Part shown: positions 51,840 to 61,184 of the stretch, piece by piece
Layout: the number at the start of each line of letters is the position of its first letter
Position numbering within the stretch: position 1 is the first letter of the stretch
The notes under the pieces: generated by a model
Told to the model about the DNA's origin: nothing
What the model saw: only the letters and a program-made list of their open reading frames with translations
The model's database searches: none
Translations under genes and position numbers: made by a program
Assembly (NCBI GenBank): GCA_050633905.1
Contig: JBOEHJ010000008.1
Location: forward strand, 28,314 to 92,313
Length of the DNA: 64,000 bases
DNA from: JANQPX01 sp050633905
GTDB lineage: Bacteria > Pseudomonadota > Alphaproteobacteria > Geminicoccales > Geminicoccaceae
Direction of reading: 5' to 3'

Positions 51840-53584
51840 ACCTGTATGAAGAACTTCGCCAAGACGTTTTGCGCGCGATCGCTGATCGCCAGGCCAAGGG
51901 CGATTTGCCGAATGACTTGAGTGTTGACCGGGTGACGGCGGAACCGCCGCGCGATCCCAGCCATGGCGATATTTCCACCAATGCCGCCTTGCTGCTAGCC
52001 AAGCAGGCCAAGATGCCGCCGCTTGCAATCGCCGAGCTGCTGGTTGCCGATCTTGGGGCACTGGATAAGGTCGCTACTGCCGAGATTGCGAAGCCTGGGT
52101 TCGTCAACCTCCGCTTGGAGGACGATGTCTGGCGTGATCAGGTTAGGGTTGCCTTGACGACGGACGAGGATTACGGGCTTACCGATATCGGCAAGGGCCA
52201 GGTGGTCAATGTCGAATATTGTTCGGCCAATCCCACTGGACCACTGCATATTGGTCATGGCCGCGGCACGGTATTTGGCGATGCGCTGGCCAATCTCCTA
52301 GAGAAAATGGGCTTTGCCGTTACAAGGGAATACTACATCAATGATGGCGGTATTCAGATCGACCATCTCGCCCGCTCAGTCTATCACCGCTATCTCGAAG
52401 CGCTTGAGGCAGCGCCGGAGGAGCAGCCTGAAGGTTTCTATCCCGGCGACTATCTGATCCCCCTTGGCCATAAGATCGCCGAGGACGATAAGGATCGCTG
52501 GCAATACGCCGCCGAGCTCGATTGGATGCCGGTTTTCCGCTCACGCGCTATCACCGCGATGATGGCGATGATCCGTGATGATCTCGAAGCGCTTGGCGTC
52601 GTCCATGATGTCTTCACCTCTGAAGCCGCGTTGGTCGACGAGGGCAAGGTCGACGAGGCCTTCGCCTTGCTCGAAGAGATGGGCCTGATCTACGAAGGCA
52701 CCCTACCGCCGCCTAAGGGCAAGCCGGTGGAGGATTGGGAACCGGTATCCTTGATGCTGTTCCGGGCGACTGACTATGGCGACGATATCGATCGTCCATT
52801 GAAGAATTCCAGCGGTGATCTAACCTATTTTGGTAAGGATCTCGCCTATCACCTTGATAAATATCGCCGTAGCGCTCATCAGATGATTAACATTTGGGGC
52901 GCCGATCATGGGGGGTACGTCAAGCGCATGCAGGCGGCCGTCAAAGCGCTGAGCCAAGGGGGAGGGACCCTGGACGTCAAGCTCTGCCAGCTGGTCAATC
53001 TCCTCGATGGCGGTCAGCCGATCAGGATGTCCAAGCGCGCTGGACGGATCGTAACCTTGCGCGATGTCATCGATGAGGTCGGCAAGGATGTGGTGCGCTT
53101 CATCATGTTGACCAGGAAAAACGACGCGCCCTTGGATTTCGATTTGGCCGAGGTGACGGAGAAATCCCGGGAAAATCCGGTCTTTTACGTGCAGTACGCC
53201 CATGCCCGCATTCGTTCCGTTGAGCGGCATGCGGTGGAGGCCGATCTGCCGATTGATCCGGTTCGGCTGCTGGACGCGGATCTTGGTCTTTTGCGCGATG
53301 CCCATGAACTGGCCTTGATCAAACAACTTGCCCAATATCCGAGAGTGCTGGCCTCAGCAGCTGTTCAGCATGAGCCACACCGTGTGGCCTTTTATCTCGG
53401 TGACCTCGCTGCAAGCTTCCATGCGCTTTGGAATCAGGGTAAAGAACAGCCGGAATTGCGGTTTTTGGTATCGGATGATGCTGATGTGACCAAAGCGCGC
53501 CTCGCTCTGATCGGCGCGGTGCGCATCGGCATTGCTTCAGGCCTTAAGATGATGGGGGTCGACCCAGTTGAGGAGATGACCTGA
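51836..53584 (+). CDS. argS: Arginyl-tRNA synthetase
   Basis: 582 residues, normal length. N-terminal Arg-specific domain (YEELRQDVLRAIADRQ), class I signature NPTGPLHIGHGRGTVFGD, KMSKS-type loop IRMSKRAGRIVTLRDV, and a C-terminal anticodon-binding DALR domain (FYVQYAHARIRSV onward). It charges tRNA-Arg. Starts four bases before the dgt stop and is followed after 100 bases by the SPOR gene. Confidence 0.98.
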   Translation: MNLYEELRQDVLRAIADRQAKGDLPNDLSVDRVTAEPPRDPSHGDISTNAALLLAKQAKMPPLAIAELLVADLGALDKVATAEIAKPGFVNLRLEDDVWRDQVRVALTTDEDYGLTDIGKGQVVNVEYCSANPTGPLHIGHGRGTVFGDALANLLEKMGFAVTREYYINDGGIQIDHLARSVYHRYLEALEAAPEEQPEGFYPGDYLIPLGHKIAEDDKDRWQYAAELDWMPVFRSRAITAMMAMIRDDLEALGVVHDVFTSEAALVDEGKVDEAFALLEEMGLIYEGTLPPPKGKPVEDWEPVSLMLFRATDYGDDIDRPLKNSSGDLTYFGKDLAYHLDKYRRSAHQMINIWGADHGGYVKRMQAAVKALSQGGGTLDVKLCQLVNLLDGGQPIRMSKRAGRIVTLRDVIDEVGKDVVRFIMLTRKNDAPLDFDLAEVTEKSRENPVFYVQYAHARIRSVERHAVEADLPIDPVRLLDADLGLLRDAHELALIKQLAQYPRVLASAAVQHEPHRVAFYLGDLAASFHALWNQGKEQPELRFLVSDDADVTKARLALIGAVRIGIASGLKMMGVDPVEEMT

Positions 53585-53684
53585 TTGCTCGCCAGCGCCT
53601 GCGTGTTGGACTGGGAGCAGATGTTGTTTCGCGGATACGAATGATCGCCGATTGTCGGTAAGTTAAAGGTGGAGCATAGCGTTA

Positions 53685-54584
53685 ATGGGCAGGCCTTTGC
53701 CCCTCACAACCCTCATCGTTCTCGCCGTTTTTGCGGTGACGGGCGGGATCGTTTGGCTTGCTTATGGCGAGACCGGTCACCTTCAGGGTGAACCGCCATT
53801 GATTCAGGCCTCGCCGACCCCGCTCAAGCGTGCGCCGGATGATCCGGGTGGGCGAGAAGTCGCAGCACTCGGCGGCGTCGGTGAGCTGTTGGCCGATGAT
53901 GCCGATGCGCTGGCCAGCGAACAATTGATGCCAGGACCAGAGCAACCGCTAAGCCCAGCCGAAGCGGCGATGGCCAGCCTGACGCGGGGCGATCCATCGG
54001 CCGATGTTGGTGCTGCGCCGGACCCCGTGCAACGTGATCAGGCCTCGGCGGCCATCAAGCAGCTTGTTGACGAGCTTCGATCCGATGGCATCGTTAGCCC
54101 TGCCGGCGCTGGCGGTCCTGCCGGCACGGCGAATGATTGGCAACCATCGCCATCGCGGCCGAACAGCCGTGATCAAGCCCAGAGCAGCGGTATCTTGCAG
54201 CAGCCTGGCGATGGCGGGGATCGTGCGTCCGATGATGCAGATGGCTCCTTGACCCAACAGCCGGCTGGCTTTCAGGTCGCGACCACCGGTGAGGTGGCCG
54301 AGATTGGCGATGCTGCGCGTTTTCAAGGATCACCAGGCGGTCGGTTCCGGGTGCAGCTCGCCGCCGTGCGCGAGGAAGACGATGCCAGGCGTGCCTGGTC
54401 TCAGTTTCAAGAGCAGCTTGGCACGACCGTCGCCGGTCTTGAGCCCTTCATAGAACGGGCGGAAACTGGCAATGGTATCTTTTATCGTGTTCAGATCGGC
54501 TCCTTTGCCGAAGGCGGTGAGGCGGAGCAGCTTTGCCTCGAGTTGAAGAAGCAGGAAACGAGCTGCTTTGTCATCTCGAAATAG
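53685..54584 (+). CDS. SPOR-domain cell-division-associated protein
   Basis: 299 residues. A cytoplasmic N-terminus, one membrane helix (LTTLIVLAVFAVTGGIVWLAY, about 6-26), a long Pro/Ala/Gly/Asp-rich periplasmic linker, and a C-terminal SPOR domain (GGRFRVQLAAVREEDDARRAWSQFQEQLG ... YRVQIGSFAEGGEAEQLCLELKKQ). SPOR domains bind denuded glycan strands at the septum. The position between argS and nagZ is the usual one in alphaproteobacteria. Confidence 0.92.
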   Translation: MGRPLPLTTLIVLAVFAVTGGIVWLAYGETGHLQGEPPLIQASPTPLKRAPDDPGGREVAALGGVGELLADDADALASEQLMPGPEQPLSPAEAAMASLTRGDPSADVGAAPDPVQRDQASAAIKQLVDELRSDGIVSPAGAGGPAGTANDWQPSPSRPNSRDQAQSSGILQQPGDGGDRASDDADGSLTQQPAGFQVATTGEVAEIGDAARFQGSPGGRFRVQLAAVREEDDARRAWSQFQEQLGTTVAGLEPFIERAETGNGIFYRVQIGSFAEGGEAEQLCLELKKQETSCFVISK

Positions 54585-54591
54585 AGTAGCC

Positions 54592-55626
54592 ATGGCCAAG
54601 GCAGCGATCGTCGGGGTTGCCGGCCTGACCCTGGAGGCAGCGGAACGCCAGCTTTTTTCGGAGAACGGGCCCCTCGGTTTCATTCTTTTCGCTCGAAATT
54701 GTGATCATCCGGATCAGGTTCGAGCGTTGGTTGACTCACTTCGAGCTTTGATCGACGATTCGGATTGCCCGATCCTCATCGATCAGGAGGGCGGGCGCGT
54801 CACCCGGTTGAAACCGCCGGCCTGGCCAGCGATGCCTGCCCTTCGACCGATTGGAAGGCTGGGCAAAGTTGATCTTGAGACGGCGAAGCAAGCCGCTTGG
54901 CTCCATGCCCGATTGATCGCTTCCGATCTCGAACCCCTCGGCATCACGGTGAATTGCGCTCCGGTGCTCGATCTCGGCCTAAGCGGCCAAACCGAGGCAA
55001 TCGGGAATCGCGCCATTTCGGATGATCCGTCGGTGGTGGCGGTTTTGGGCGAAGCGATGATCCAGGGTTATCTCGATGGCGGTATTCTTCCAGTGATCAA
55101 GCATCTGCCCGGACATGGCCGCGCCAGGATCGACAGCCATCTGGATTTGCCCAAGGTCGAGGCTTCTCGCGGACTGCTGAAAGAGCAGGATTGGCGACCG
55201 TTTTGTGCTTGTGCTACGGCACCATTTGGGATGACCGCGCATATTCTTTTCCAGGCTCTCGATGGGGCGGCGCCGGCCACCCAGTCCCGAACAATCATCG
55301 ATGAGGTGATCCGTGGCGAGATTGGTTTTGATGGGGTCCTCTTGAGCGATGATTTGAGCATGGAGGCGCTTGGTGGCTCGCTCCATGATCGCGCGGCGGC
55401 GGCGATCGCAGCAGGCTGCGATGTTGCCCTTCATTGCAATGGTGATCTTGAGGAGATGAGCCAGGTCTTGGCAGCAGCAGGGGAGCTTGCAGGTGAGGCG
55501 CAGCTTCGCGTTGAGCGCGCGAGGGAAAGGCGATCAGCGCCCCTTGCTTTCGATCGGGAAGCGGGACGGCAACGTTTGGATGAGCTTTTGGCGCCGTTTC
55601 TCAACGCCGACATGCGGGTCGCCTGA
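54592..55626 (+). CDS. nagZ: Beta-N-acetylhexosaminidase
   Basis: 344 residues from ATG 54592, eight bases after the SPOR stop. Family 3 glycosidase marks: LIDQEGGRVTRL, NCAPVLDLGL, the KHLPGHGRARIDSHLDLP loop that carries the catalytic His/Asp, and the nucleophile Asp in LLSDDLSMEAL. It removes GlcNAc from muropeptides during cell-wall recycling. A run of close genes in the same direction, SPOR-nagZ-M50 protease, suggests one transcript. Confidence 0.95.
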   Translation: MAKAAIVGVAGLTLEAAERQLFSENGPLGFILFARNCDHPDQVRALVDSLRALIDDSDCPILIDQEGGRVTRLKPPAWPAMPALRPIGRLGKVDLETAKQAAWLHARLIASDLEPLGITVNCAPVLDLGLSGQTEAIGNRAISDDPSVVAVLGEAMIQGYLDGGILPVIKHLPGHGRARIDSHLDLPKVEASRGLLKEQDWRPFCACATAPFGMTAHILFQALDGAAPATQSRTIIDEVIRGEIGFDGVLLSDDLSMEALGGSLHDRAAAAIAAGCDVALHCNGDLEEMSQVLAAAGELAGEAQLRVERARERRSAPLAFDREAGRQRLDELLAPFLNADMRVA

Positions 55627-55628
55627 CC

Positions 55629-56327
55629 ATGGACTTGGATATCGTCGAAATCGGCCAGGTGCTCTCAGTCTGGTTTCTGCCGGTCATCATCGCGATTACC
55701 CTGCATGAAGCGGCCCATGCCTGGATGGCGGAGCGCTGCGGCGACAGTACCGCGCGGATGCTTGGTCGCGTCACCTTCAACCCGATCAAGCATATCGATC
55801 CGATCGGTACAATTTTGCTTCCGGGGATCTTGGTGCTGGTCGGCTCGCCGTTTCTTTTCGGGTTCGCCAAGCCTGTTCCGGTTAATTTCAGCCGCTTGAA
55901 CAACCCGAAACGGGACATGATCTGGGTGGCGATTGCCGGGCCAGCAATCAATGTGATCCTCGCCTTCATCTCGGCGCTTGCCCTTCATGCCACCGGCTAT
56001 CTGCCGGTGGATGTCGGGATCTGGGTCTGGAGTAATCTTGAAAACTCGATCCTGATCAACGTGGTGCTCGCGGTGTTCAACATGTTCCCCTTACCGCCGC
56101 TGGATGGTGGCCGTGTGGTGACCGGACTTCTGCCCGATCGTCTTGCCTGGCATTTTGCCCAAACTGAGCGCTATGGGCTGTTCATCCTGATCGGGATGTT
56201 GTTTGTCGCACCCTATTTTGCCGAGTTGATGGGCTTGCAGTTCAACCCCATCTTGAGCATCTTGAGGCCCCCTATCGAAGCACTCCATAGCCTGATTATC
56301 ACGCTTGCAGGTTGGCCAAGTGCCTAG
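55629..56327 (+). CDS. Site-2-type membrane metalloprotease (M50)
   Basis: 232 residues. The zinc motif ITLHEAAHAWMAERCGD lies in the first helix (about 19-35) and the third ligand region is NMFPLPPLDGGRVVTGL. Several more membrane helices, no PDZ domain, so it belongs to the short Rip/YwhC-like branch rather than RseP. It would cut within membrane segments of unknown targets. It starts two bases after nagZ and precedes scpA, an arrangement common in alphaproteobacteria. Confidence 0.92.
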   Translation: MDLDIVEIGQVLSVWFLPVIIAITLHEAAHAWMAERCGDSTARMLGRVTFNPIKHIDPIGTILLPGILVLVGSPFLFGFAKPVPVNFSRLNNPKRDMIWVAIAGPAINVILAFISALALHATGYLPVDVGIWVWSNLENSILINVVLAVFNMFPLPPLDGGRVVTGLLPDRLAWHFAQTERYGLFILIGMLFVAPYFAELMGLQFNPILSILRPPIEALHSLIITLAGWPSA

Positions 56328-56449
56328 AGCAAGGCTGATCTGATCGATCTGTTTGGGGCGATGCAGCTTGAGTTGTTCGAGACGCATTGACAAGAAAAGC
56401 TGGTATACCCCTGAATTACAGGCGCCTTCATCGAAAGCGGCGGATGTCA

Positions 56450-56470
56450 AATGATGTGGACATTCCACGA
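56450..56470 (-). repeat. Dispersed palindrome copy between M50 protease and scpA
   Basis: On the minus strand GTGGA-ATG-TCCAC with the tail ATCATTTGA. The five-pair stem is perfect. On the plus strand a 20-base core differs from the ilvA copy at only two positions. It lies over the upstream candidate start of scpA. Confidence 0.6.
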
Positions 56471-56491
56471 GTTCCTGACGGGTTGGGATGG

Positions 56492-57316
56492 ATGAGCGAG
56501 TCGACGGCATCATCGAACAACAAACTCACCCTGGTGGATGATAGGGGGGAGTCGCCTTGCGCGCCGGTGCAGGCCGAGTTCGTCTTTGTCGTCGACCTCG
56601 ATGGTTTTGAGGGGCCTGTCGATCTTCTCCTGACCCTGGCGCGTCACCAAAAAGTCGATCTCGCCAAAATTTCAGTCCTCGCTCTCGCCGAGCAATATCT
56701 GGCCTATATCCAGCAGGCGCGTGATCTGAAGCTGGAGATTGCTGCCGATTATCTGGTGACGGCCGCTTGGCTCACTTATCTGAAATCCCGCCTCCTCCTG
56801 CCGCCGCCCCATGATGACGACGAGCCCAGCGGCGAGGAACTGGCCGAGGCGCTGACCGCAAGGCTGCAAAAGCTGGATGCTATTAGGCGCGCCGCCGATA
56901 TTCTTTTTACCCGGCCGCGCCTTGGCCATGACCGCTTTCCGCGAGGCGAGCCGGAAGGCCTGCGCATCCTGAAAAAAAGCCGGTATCGCTTGAGCTTGCA
57001 TGATTTGCTTCAAGCCTACCTTGACCAGCGCGCACGTGGCACCAAGCCGGATTACCGGATCGCGACGCCTAAGGTTATGCGCATCGAGGATGCGATCAAG
57101 CGGATCACCTCGTTTCTGGGCGGGCCTGATTGGCATAATCTCTTGGCCTTCATGCCGACGGAAGTCGTTGATGATCGTTTCAGGCGCTCAACCATTGCCG
57201 CTCATATCGGCGCCAGCCTGGAAATGGCGCGTGATGGCCTCGTGGACCTCAGGCAGGCAGCCCCCTTCGGTCCGATCTATGTTCGGCGCAAGAAACTCGG
57301 TTCGGAAAAATCATGA
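56492..57316 (+). CDS. scpA: Segregation and condensation protein A
   Basis: 274 residues from ATG 56492. An upstream ATG at 56444 is in frame but overlaps a dispersed palindrome and adds sequence that looks non-conserved. The ScpA kleisin pattern is clear: FEGPVDLLLTLARHQKVDLAKISVLALAEQYL, then YLVTAAWLTYLKSRLLLPPP. The C-terminal winged helix is less marked. ScpA joins the heads of SMC with ScpB to form the bacterial condensin. Overlaps scpB by four bases. Confidence 0.95.
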   Translation: MSESTASSNNKLTLVDDRGESPCAPVQAEFVFVVDLDGFEGPVDLLLTLARHQKVDLAKISVLALAEQYLAYIQQARDLKLEIAADYLVTAAWLTYLKSRLLLPPPHDDDEPSGEELAEALTARLQKLDAIRRAADILFTRPRLGHDRFPRGEPEGLRILKKSRYRLSLHDLLQAYLDQRARGTKPDYRIATPKVMRIEDAIKRITSFLGGPDWHNLLAFMPTEVVDDRFRRSTIAAHIGASLEMARDGLVDLRQAAPFGPIYVRRKKLGSEKS

Positions 57317-58059
57317 CAGCAACCATGACCCTGGGAAAACGGATTGCGGAAGCCGTGTTGTTTGCCGCCGAAGAGCCGCTTGATCTTGTGACCATCCAGG
57401 CGCATCTGCCGGGCGACCTTCATGCGCGCGACGTGATCGATGCGTTGCAAAAGGATTATGTCGAGCGCGGTGTCCGCCTGGAAAGCCATGGCGGTCGCTA
57501 CGCGTTTAGGACGTCACCGGATATCGGGCCTTATCTGCAGCGCGAGACCGTGCAAAGCCGCCGTTTGTCCAGAGCTGCCCTCGAAACGCTAGCGATCATC
57601 GCTTATCACCAGCCGATCACCCGCGCTGAAATCGAGGAAGTTCGAGGCGTCAGCACCAATAAGGGCACCCTCGATCTCTTAATCGAGACGGGCTGGGTGC
57701 AGCCGAAGGGGCGACGGGATACACCGGGGCGGCCGGTAACCTGGGTCACCACCACGGATTTTCTCGATCATCTGGATCTTACCGTCCTCGATGATCTGCC
57801 GCGCATTGAGGAATTGATGCAGGTCGGTCTGATGGGCAGCCCGAATGTCGGCGAGGCGCCCTCAGGGGAGGATGATCGCTCCGATCATGACGACGATCAG
57901 CCGGATGATGAATTCTTGGAACATGACGCGCTTTCGGAACGTGATGACGTTGAGGCGATCGATGACGAAACTAGTGAAAGCCCAGCATCGGATAAGGTTT
58001 CCGGCGAGGATGATGCCTCCTTAAAAACGGCGCCAACACCTTTAGAGCCAGTTCGATAG
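57313..58059 (+). CDS. scpB: Segregation and condensation protein B
   Basis: 248 residues. Two winged-helix domains: IAEAVLFAAEEPLDLVTIQAHL and LSRAALETLAIIAYHQPITRAEIEEVRGVSTNKGTLDLLIETGWV (the hallmark). GRPVTWVTTTDFLDHL follows. After residue about 180 the tail is very acidic (Asp/Glu/Ser-rich) and probably disordered, longer than in many relatives. It partners ScpA and SMC in chromosome segregation. The start overlaps the scpA stop by four bases. Confidence 0.96.
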   Translation: MTATMTLGKRIAEAVLFAAEEPLDLVTIQAHLPGDLHARDVIDALQKDYVERGVRLESHGGRYAFRTSPDIGPYLQRETVQSRRLSRAALETLAIIAYHQPITRAEIEEVRGVSTNKGTLDLLIETGWVQPKGRRDTPGRPVTWVTTTDFLDHLDLTVLDDLPRIEELMQVGLMGSPNVGEAPSGEDDRSDHDDDQPDDEFLEHDALSERDDVEAIDDETSESPASDKVSGEDDASLKTAPTPLEPVR

Positions 58060-58199
58060 TCTGATCGATCGAGTTGAGAATGGCGTGAGCACCCTATGAA
58101 GACGACCACGAGCTGGGTTCCATGGCTTGACCTTCGATCGCCGACGCCATAATTCCGGTAAAAGCGAGCACCTGGAAAAATCGGCAGAAACAGCAAAGC

Positions 58200-59279
58200 A
58201 TGGCGACAGCCGCTCTCGACATGGATCAAGCCAAAGGCCTCACGGTCGACCATCTCCGTCATGCTTTCGATAACCGCATGGTCGTTGAGGATGTCGCGTT
58301 TCAGCTTGGCCCGAGTGAAGTGCATTGCCTGGTGGGACCGTCTGGCTGCGGCAAGACCACGATCCTGCGCCTGATCGCCGGTTTGGAGGCCGTGCAGGGT
58401 GGGCGTGTTGTCATTGATGGCGAGGTGATGGCCGAGCGCGGCTACGGCATGCCACCGGAAGCGCGGCGGATCGGCCTCATGTTTCAAGATTTCGCGCTGT
58501 TTCCCCATCTGCGCATTGTTGACAATGTCAGCTTCGGGCTGAGCTCTATGGAGGCGAAGGGTAGGCGCAAGCGTGCGCTCGATCTCCTGGCCCAGCTGGA
58601 TCTCGCCGGCCACGCCAATGCCTATCCGCATATGCTCTCCGGCGGTGAGCAGCAGCGGGTGGCCCTTGCGCGCGCTTTGGCGCCGAGGCCGAGATTGATG
58701 CTTTTGGATGAGCCCTTTTCCAGCCTGGATGCCACACTTCGGGAACAAGTGCGCGACGATACGATCGCGCTGTTGCGCGATGAGGGAACGCCGGTTTTGA
58801 TGGTGACTCATGATGCCGAGGAGGCGGTTCGGGTCGCCGATCGCATTCATGTGATGCTGGAGGGCAAGATCCTGCAATCCGGCACGCCCGCCAATCTTTA
58901 CAGCCATCCCGCAAGCCCCTTTGTCGCTGGCTTTTTCGGCGCCCCCAATCGCTTCAAGGGCTGGGTTCTGGCAGGTGAGGTCTCGACCCCGCTCGGGCCG
59001 TTGCCGGTCGACAATCAGGTCGATGGGACGGCCGTTGATGTTCTGATCAGGCCGGAAGCGCTCCGTCCCATCAAATCCTTGGGCGGGAGTCAGCTCTGCT
59101 TCGAGGTTCACAGGATCAGGGATCTTGGCACGAATCGGGTGTTGGAGCTGAAATTGCCGGATGGTCCACTCCTCACGGTGCGCATGACTAGCTATGCCGA
59201 TTTTGAAGCGGGAGACACGGTAACGGTCGATGTTGACCCTGCTCAGGTCCATATTTATCCCGCAGGACTGGAAAGATAG
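58200..59279 (+). CDS. ABC transporter ATPase of the ferric-iron/polyamine type, no partner genes
   Basis: 359 residues. Walker A GPSGCGKTT (about 43-51), Q-loop MFQDFALFPHL, signature MLSGGEQQRVALARAL, Walker B LMLLDEPFSSLD, H-loop THDAEEAV, then a C-terminal TOBE-like domain (VDVLIRPEALRP). The domain order matches FbpC/PotA/CysA-type import ATPases. No permease or binding protein is near; it sits alone between scpB and tatA. It may serve a permease encoded elsewhere. Confidence 0.9.
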   Translation: MATAALDMDQAKGLTVDHLRHAFDNRMVVEDVAFQLGPSEVHCLVGPSGCGKTTILRLIAGLEAVQGGRVVIDGEVMAERGYGMPPEARRIGLMFQDFALFPHLRIVDNVSFGLSSMEAKGRRKRALDLLAQLDLAGHANAYPHMLSGGEQQRVALARALAPRPRLMLLDEPFSSLDATLREQVRDDTIALLRDEGTPVLMVTHDAEEAVRVADRIHVMLEGKILQSGTPANLYSHPASPFVAGFFGAPNRFKGWVLAGEVSTPLGPLPVDNQVDGTAVDVLIRPEALRPIKSLGGSQLCFEVHRIRDLGTNRVLELKLPDGPLLTVRMTSYADFEAGDTVTVDVDPAQVHIYPAGLER

Positions 59280-59400
59280 CGTATTCTAGTAGCTTCGGTG
59301 GGGTCCTGCCGTTGCGCCGGCTCCGGTTTTTTGCGACACTTCACAAAATTGTCTCGGGAGAGCGCCACGGTTCGCCGATGGCAAATGGAGGAAAAGTTAG

Positions 59401-59631
59401 ATGAGTATTGGCATTTGGCAGGTTGTCTTGATCCTGCTGATCGTCCTTATCCTGTTCGGCGCCGGTAAATTGCCGAAGGTGATGGGCGACGTCGCCAAGG
59501 GCGTGAAGAATTTCAAGTCCGGTCTTAAGGACGAGGATGAGCCAGAAGGCGTCGACAAGGCGTTGGCTTCGGATGCGACCCCGAAGAGCAGCGAAACGAC
59601 GTTGAAGCAGGACGAGGCAGCCAAGAGCTGA
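59401..59631 (+). CDS. tatA: Sec-independent translocase protein TatA
   Basis: 76 residues with GGAGG upstream. One N-terminal membrane helix (GIWQVVLILLIVLILFGAGKLPKVMGDVAKGVKNFKSGL region: helix, FGAGKLP hinge, amphipathic helix) and an acidic tail. TatA oligomerises to make the passage for folded proteins carrying twin-arginine signals. First of the tatABC operon. Confidence 0.96.
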   Translation: MSIGIWQVVLILLIVLILFGAGKLPKVMGDVAKGVKNFKSGLKDEDEPEGVDKALASDATPKSSETTLKQDEAAKS

Positions 59632-59666
59632 TTTTGCCCGGCACCATTGCTTAGGGGACGCCTGCT

Positions 59667-60368
59667 TTGTTCGACATCGGCTGGTCCGAGATGGCCATCA
59701 TCATGCTTGCGGCCCTTATCATCATTGGGCCAAAGGATCTGCCGCGTGTAGCGCGCACCGTCGGTCAATGGGTGCGCAAAGGTAGATCCATGGCCCGTGA
59801 GTTCCAGAACTCGCTGGAAGACATCGCACGCGAGACCGAGCTTGAGGACGTCAAGAAAGAGATTGAGAAGGTCGGAAAGACGGATTTCAAGAAGTCTGTC
59901 GAGAACACTCTTGATCCCAAAGGTGAGCTTACCAAGGCATTTGACACATCGGATGCCGGTGACAAGCTCAAATCCTCGTCGGCCGATGATGCCGGCAAGG
60001 AAACGCCAAAGGCCGCTATCACCAACGGTCATGCTAATGGCAAGGCAGCGCCTTCCGCCGAGGTCAAAGATGGCACGCTGTCACCGGTGAAAGCCGCTTC
60101 GGTTAAGGCGCCCCTTGCGAAATCGTCTGGTACTAAAGCGACGGCCAAGGGATCGACCAAAACCGCGGCCACCACCAAAAAAACACCGGTCAGAAAATCG
60201 GCTGCGGCGAAAAAGCCGGTGTCGGCGGCGAAGAAATCCGCTAAGCCAGCCACAACGGCGAAAAGTCCTGGAACGAAGCGTCGTACGGCGAAACCTGGTG
60301 CCAATACCTCTCCGAGCGACGAAGGGGGCAGCACCGATCAGGCAACGGTAGCGGCCAAACCGAGCTAA
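59667..60368 (+). CDS. tatB: Sec-independent translocase protein TatB, with long Lys/Ala tail
   Basis: 233 residues starting at TTG 59667, with AGGGGA upstream. N-terminal helix and hinge FDIGWSEMAIIMLAALIIIGPKDLPRVARTVG are typical of TatB, followed by an amphipathic helix and coiled coil to about residue 85. The remaining 140 residues are low-complexity Lys/Ala/Thr/Ser, resembling histone H1-like tails (repeated AAKK and TAK units). That makes it longer than E. coli TatB (171). TatB binds TatC in the substrate-receptor complex. Confidence 0.95.
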   Translation: MFDIGWSEMAIIMLAALIIIGPKDLPRVARTVGQWVRKGRSMAREFQNSLEDIARETELEDVKKEIEKVGKTDFKKSVENTLDPKGELTKAFDTSDAGDKLKSSSADDAGKETPKAAITNGHANGKAAPSAEVKDGTLSPVKAASVKAPLAKSSGTKATAKGSTKTAATTKKTPVRKSAAAKKPVSAAKKSAKPATTAKSPGTKRRTAKPGANTSPSDEGGSTDQATVAAKPS

Positions 60369-60371
60369 ACG

Positions 60372-61184
60372 ATGGCATTGATCAAGGATATTGACGATCA
60401 GCAGATGCCGCTCCTGGATCACCTCCTGGAGCTGCGCAATCGGCTGATGTATGCGTCCGGCGCCATTCTGCTTGGCTTTCTGGTCTGTTACTTCTTCGCA
60501 GAGAACATTTACGCATTTCTGGTGCAGCCGCTCGCCGATGTCTATGAGGGCCAAACCGGGCGGCGGATGATCTATACCAGCCTGACCGAGGCGTTCTTCA
60601 CCTACCTCAAGGTCGCGTTCTGGGCGGGTACGTTCATCACCTTTCCTTTCGTTGCAACGCAGCTTTGGCTTTTCATCGCGCCGGGGCTCTATCGCAACGA
60701 GAAGGGCGCTTTTCTGCCATTCCTGGTTGCCACACCCGTTTTGTTCTTTCTGGGTGGTGCCATGGTCTATTATTTTATTTTTCCCTTGGCCTGGCGCTTT
60801 TTTCTGAGTTTTGAGACAGGCGGTGGCGATGGCGGGTTGCCGATCGAGCTGGAAGCCCGGGTCGGCGAATATCTCGGTCTCGTCATGAAGTTGATCTTCG
60901 CCTTCGGGCTGAGCTTCCAGCTACCAGTGGCGCTCACGCTCATGGGCCGTGTCGGTCTGGTCTCCTCTGAAGGTCTCGCGAAAAACCGAAAATTCGCCTA
61001 TGTCGGCGTTTTCGTGGTCGCCGCGGTCATCACCCCGCCCGATATCATCAGTCAGGTCGGCTTAGGCATTCCCATCATCTTCCTCTATGAGATCTCGATC
61101 TGGATGGTGCGCATGGTCGAGAAGAAGCGTGCTGAGCAGGAGGCGGCGGCGGATGAGGACGGCACGGATGTGCAAAAAACCTAG
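60372..61184 (+). CDS. tatC: Sec-independent translocase protein TatC
   Basis: 270 residues, six membrane helices. Conserved N-terminal MPLLDHLLELRNRLMYA and first-loop Glu, then YTSLTEAFFTYLKVAFWAG and FPFVATQLWLFIAPGLYRNEK, with C-terminal ITPPDIISQVGLGIPIIFLYE. TatC recognises the twin-arginine signal. It starts three bases after tatB. Its TAG stop shares its G with a copy of the dispersed palindrome. Confidence 0.97.
   Translation: MALIKDIDDQQMPLLDHLLELRNRLMYASGAILLGFLVCYFFAENIYAFLVQPLADVYEGQTGRRMIYTSLTEAFFTYLKVAFWAGTFITFPFVATQLWLFIAPGLYRNEKGAFLPFLVATPVLFFLGGAMVYYFIFPLAWRFFLSFETGGGDGGLPIELEARVGEYLGLVMKLIFAFGLSFQLPVALTLMGRVGLVSSEGLAKNRKFAYVGVFVVAAVITPPDIISQVGLGIPIIFLYEISIWMVRMVEKKRAEQEAAADEDGTDVQKT

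Noticed and set aside
57897..59252. A 451-codon open frame on the minus strand across scpB and the ABC ATPase
   Set aside because: It lies antisense to two genes with clear family motifs, has no recognisable domain, and arises from high-GC codon bias.
59309..59333. GC-rich stretch plus T6 after the ABC ATPase as a terminator
   Set aside because: The best stem is only four pairs (GCCG/CGGC); not convincing.
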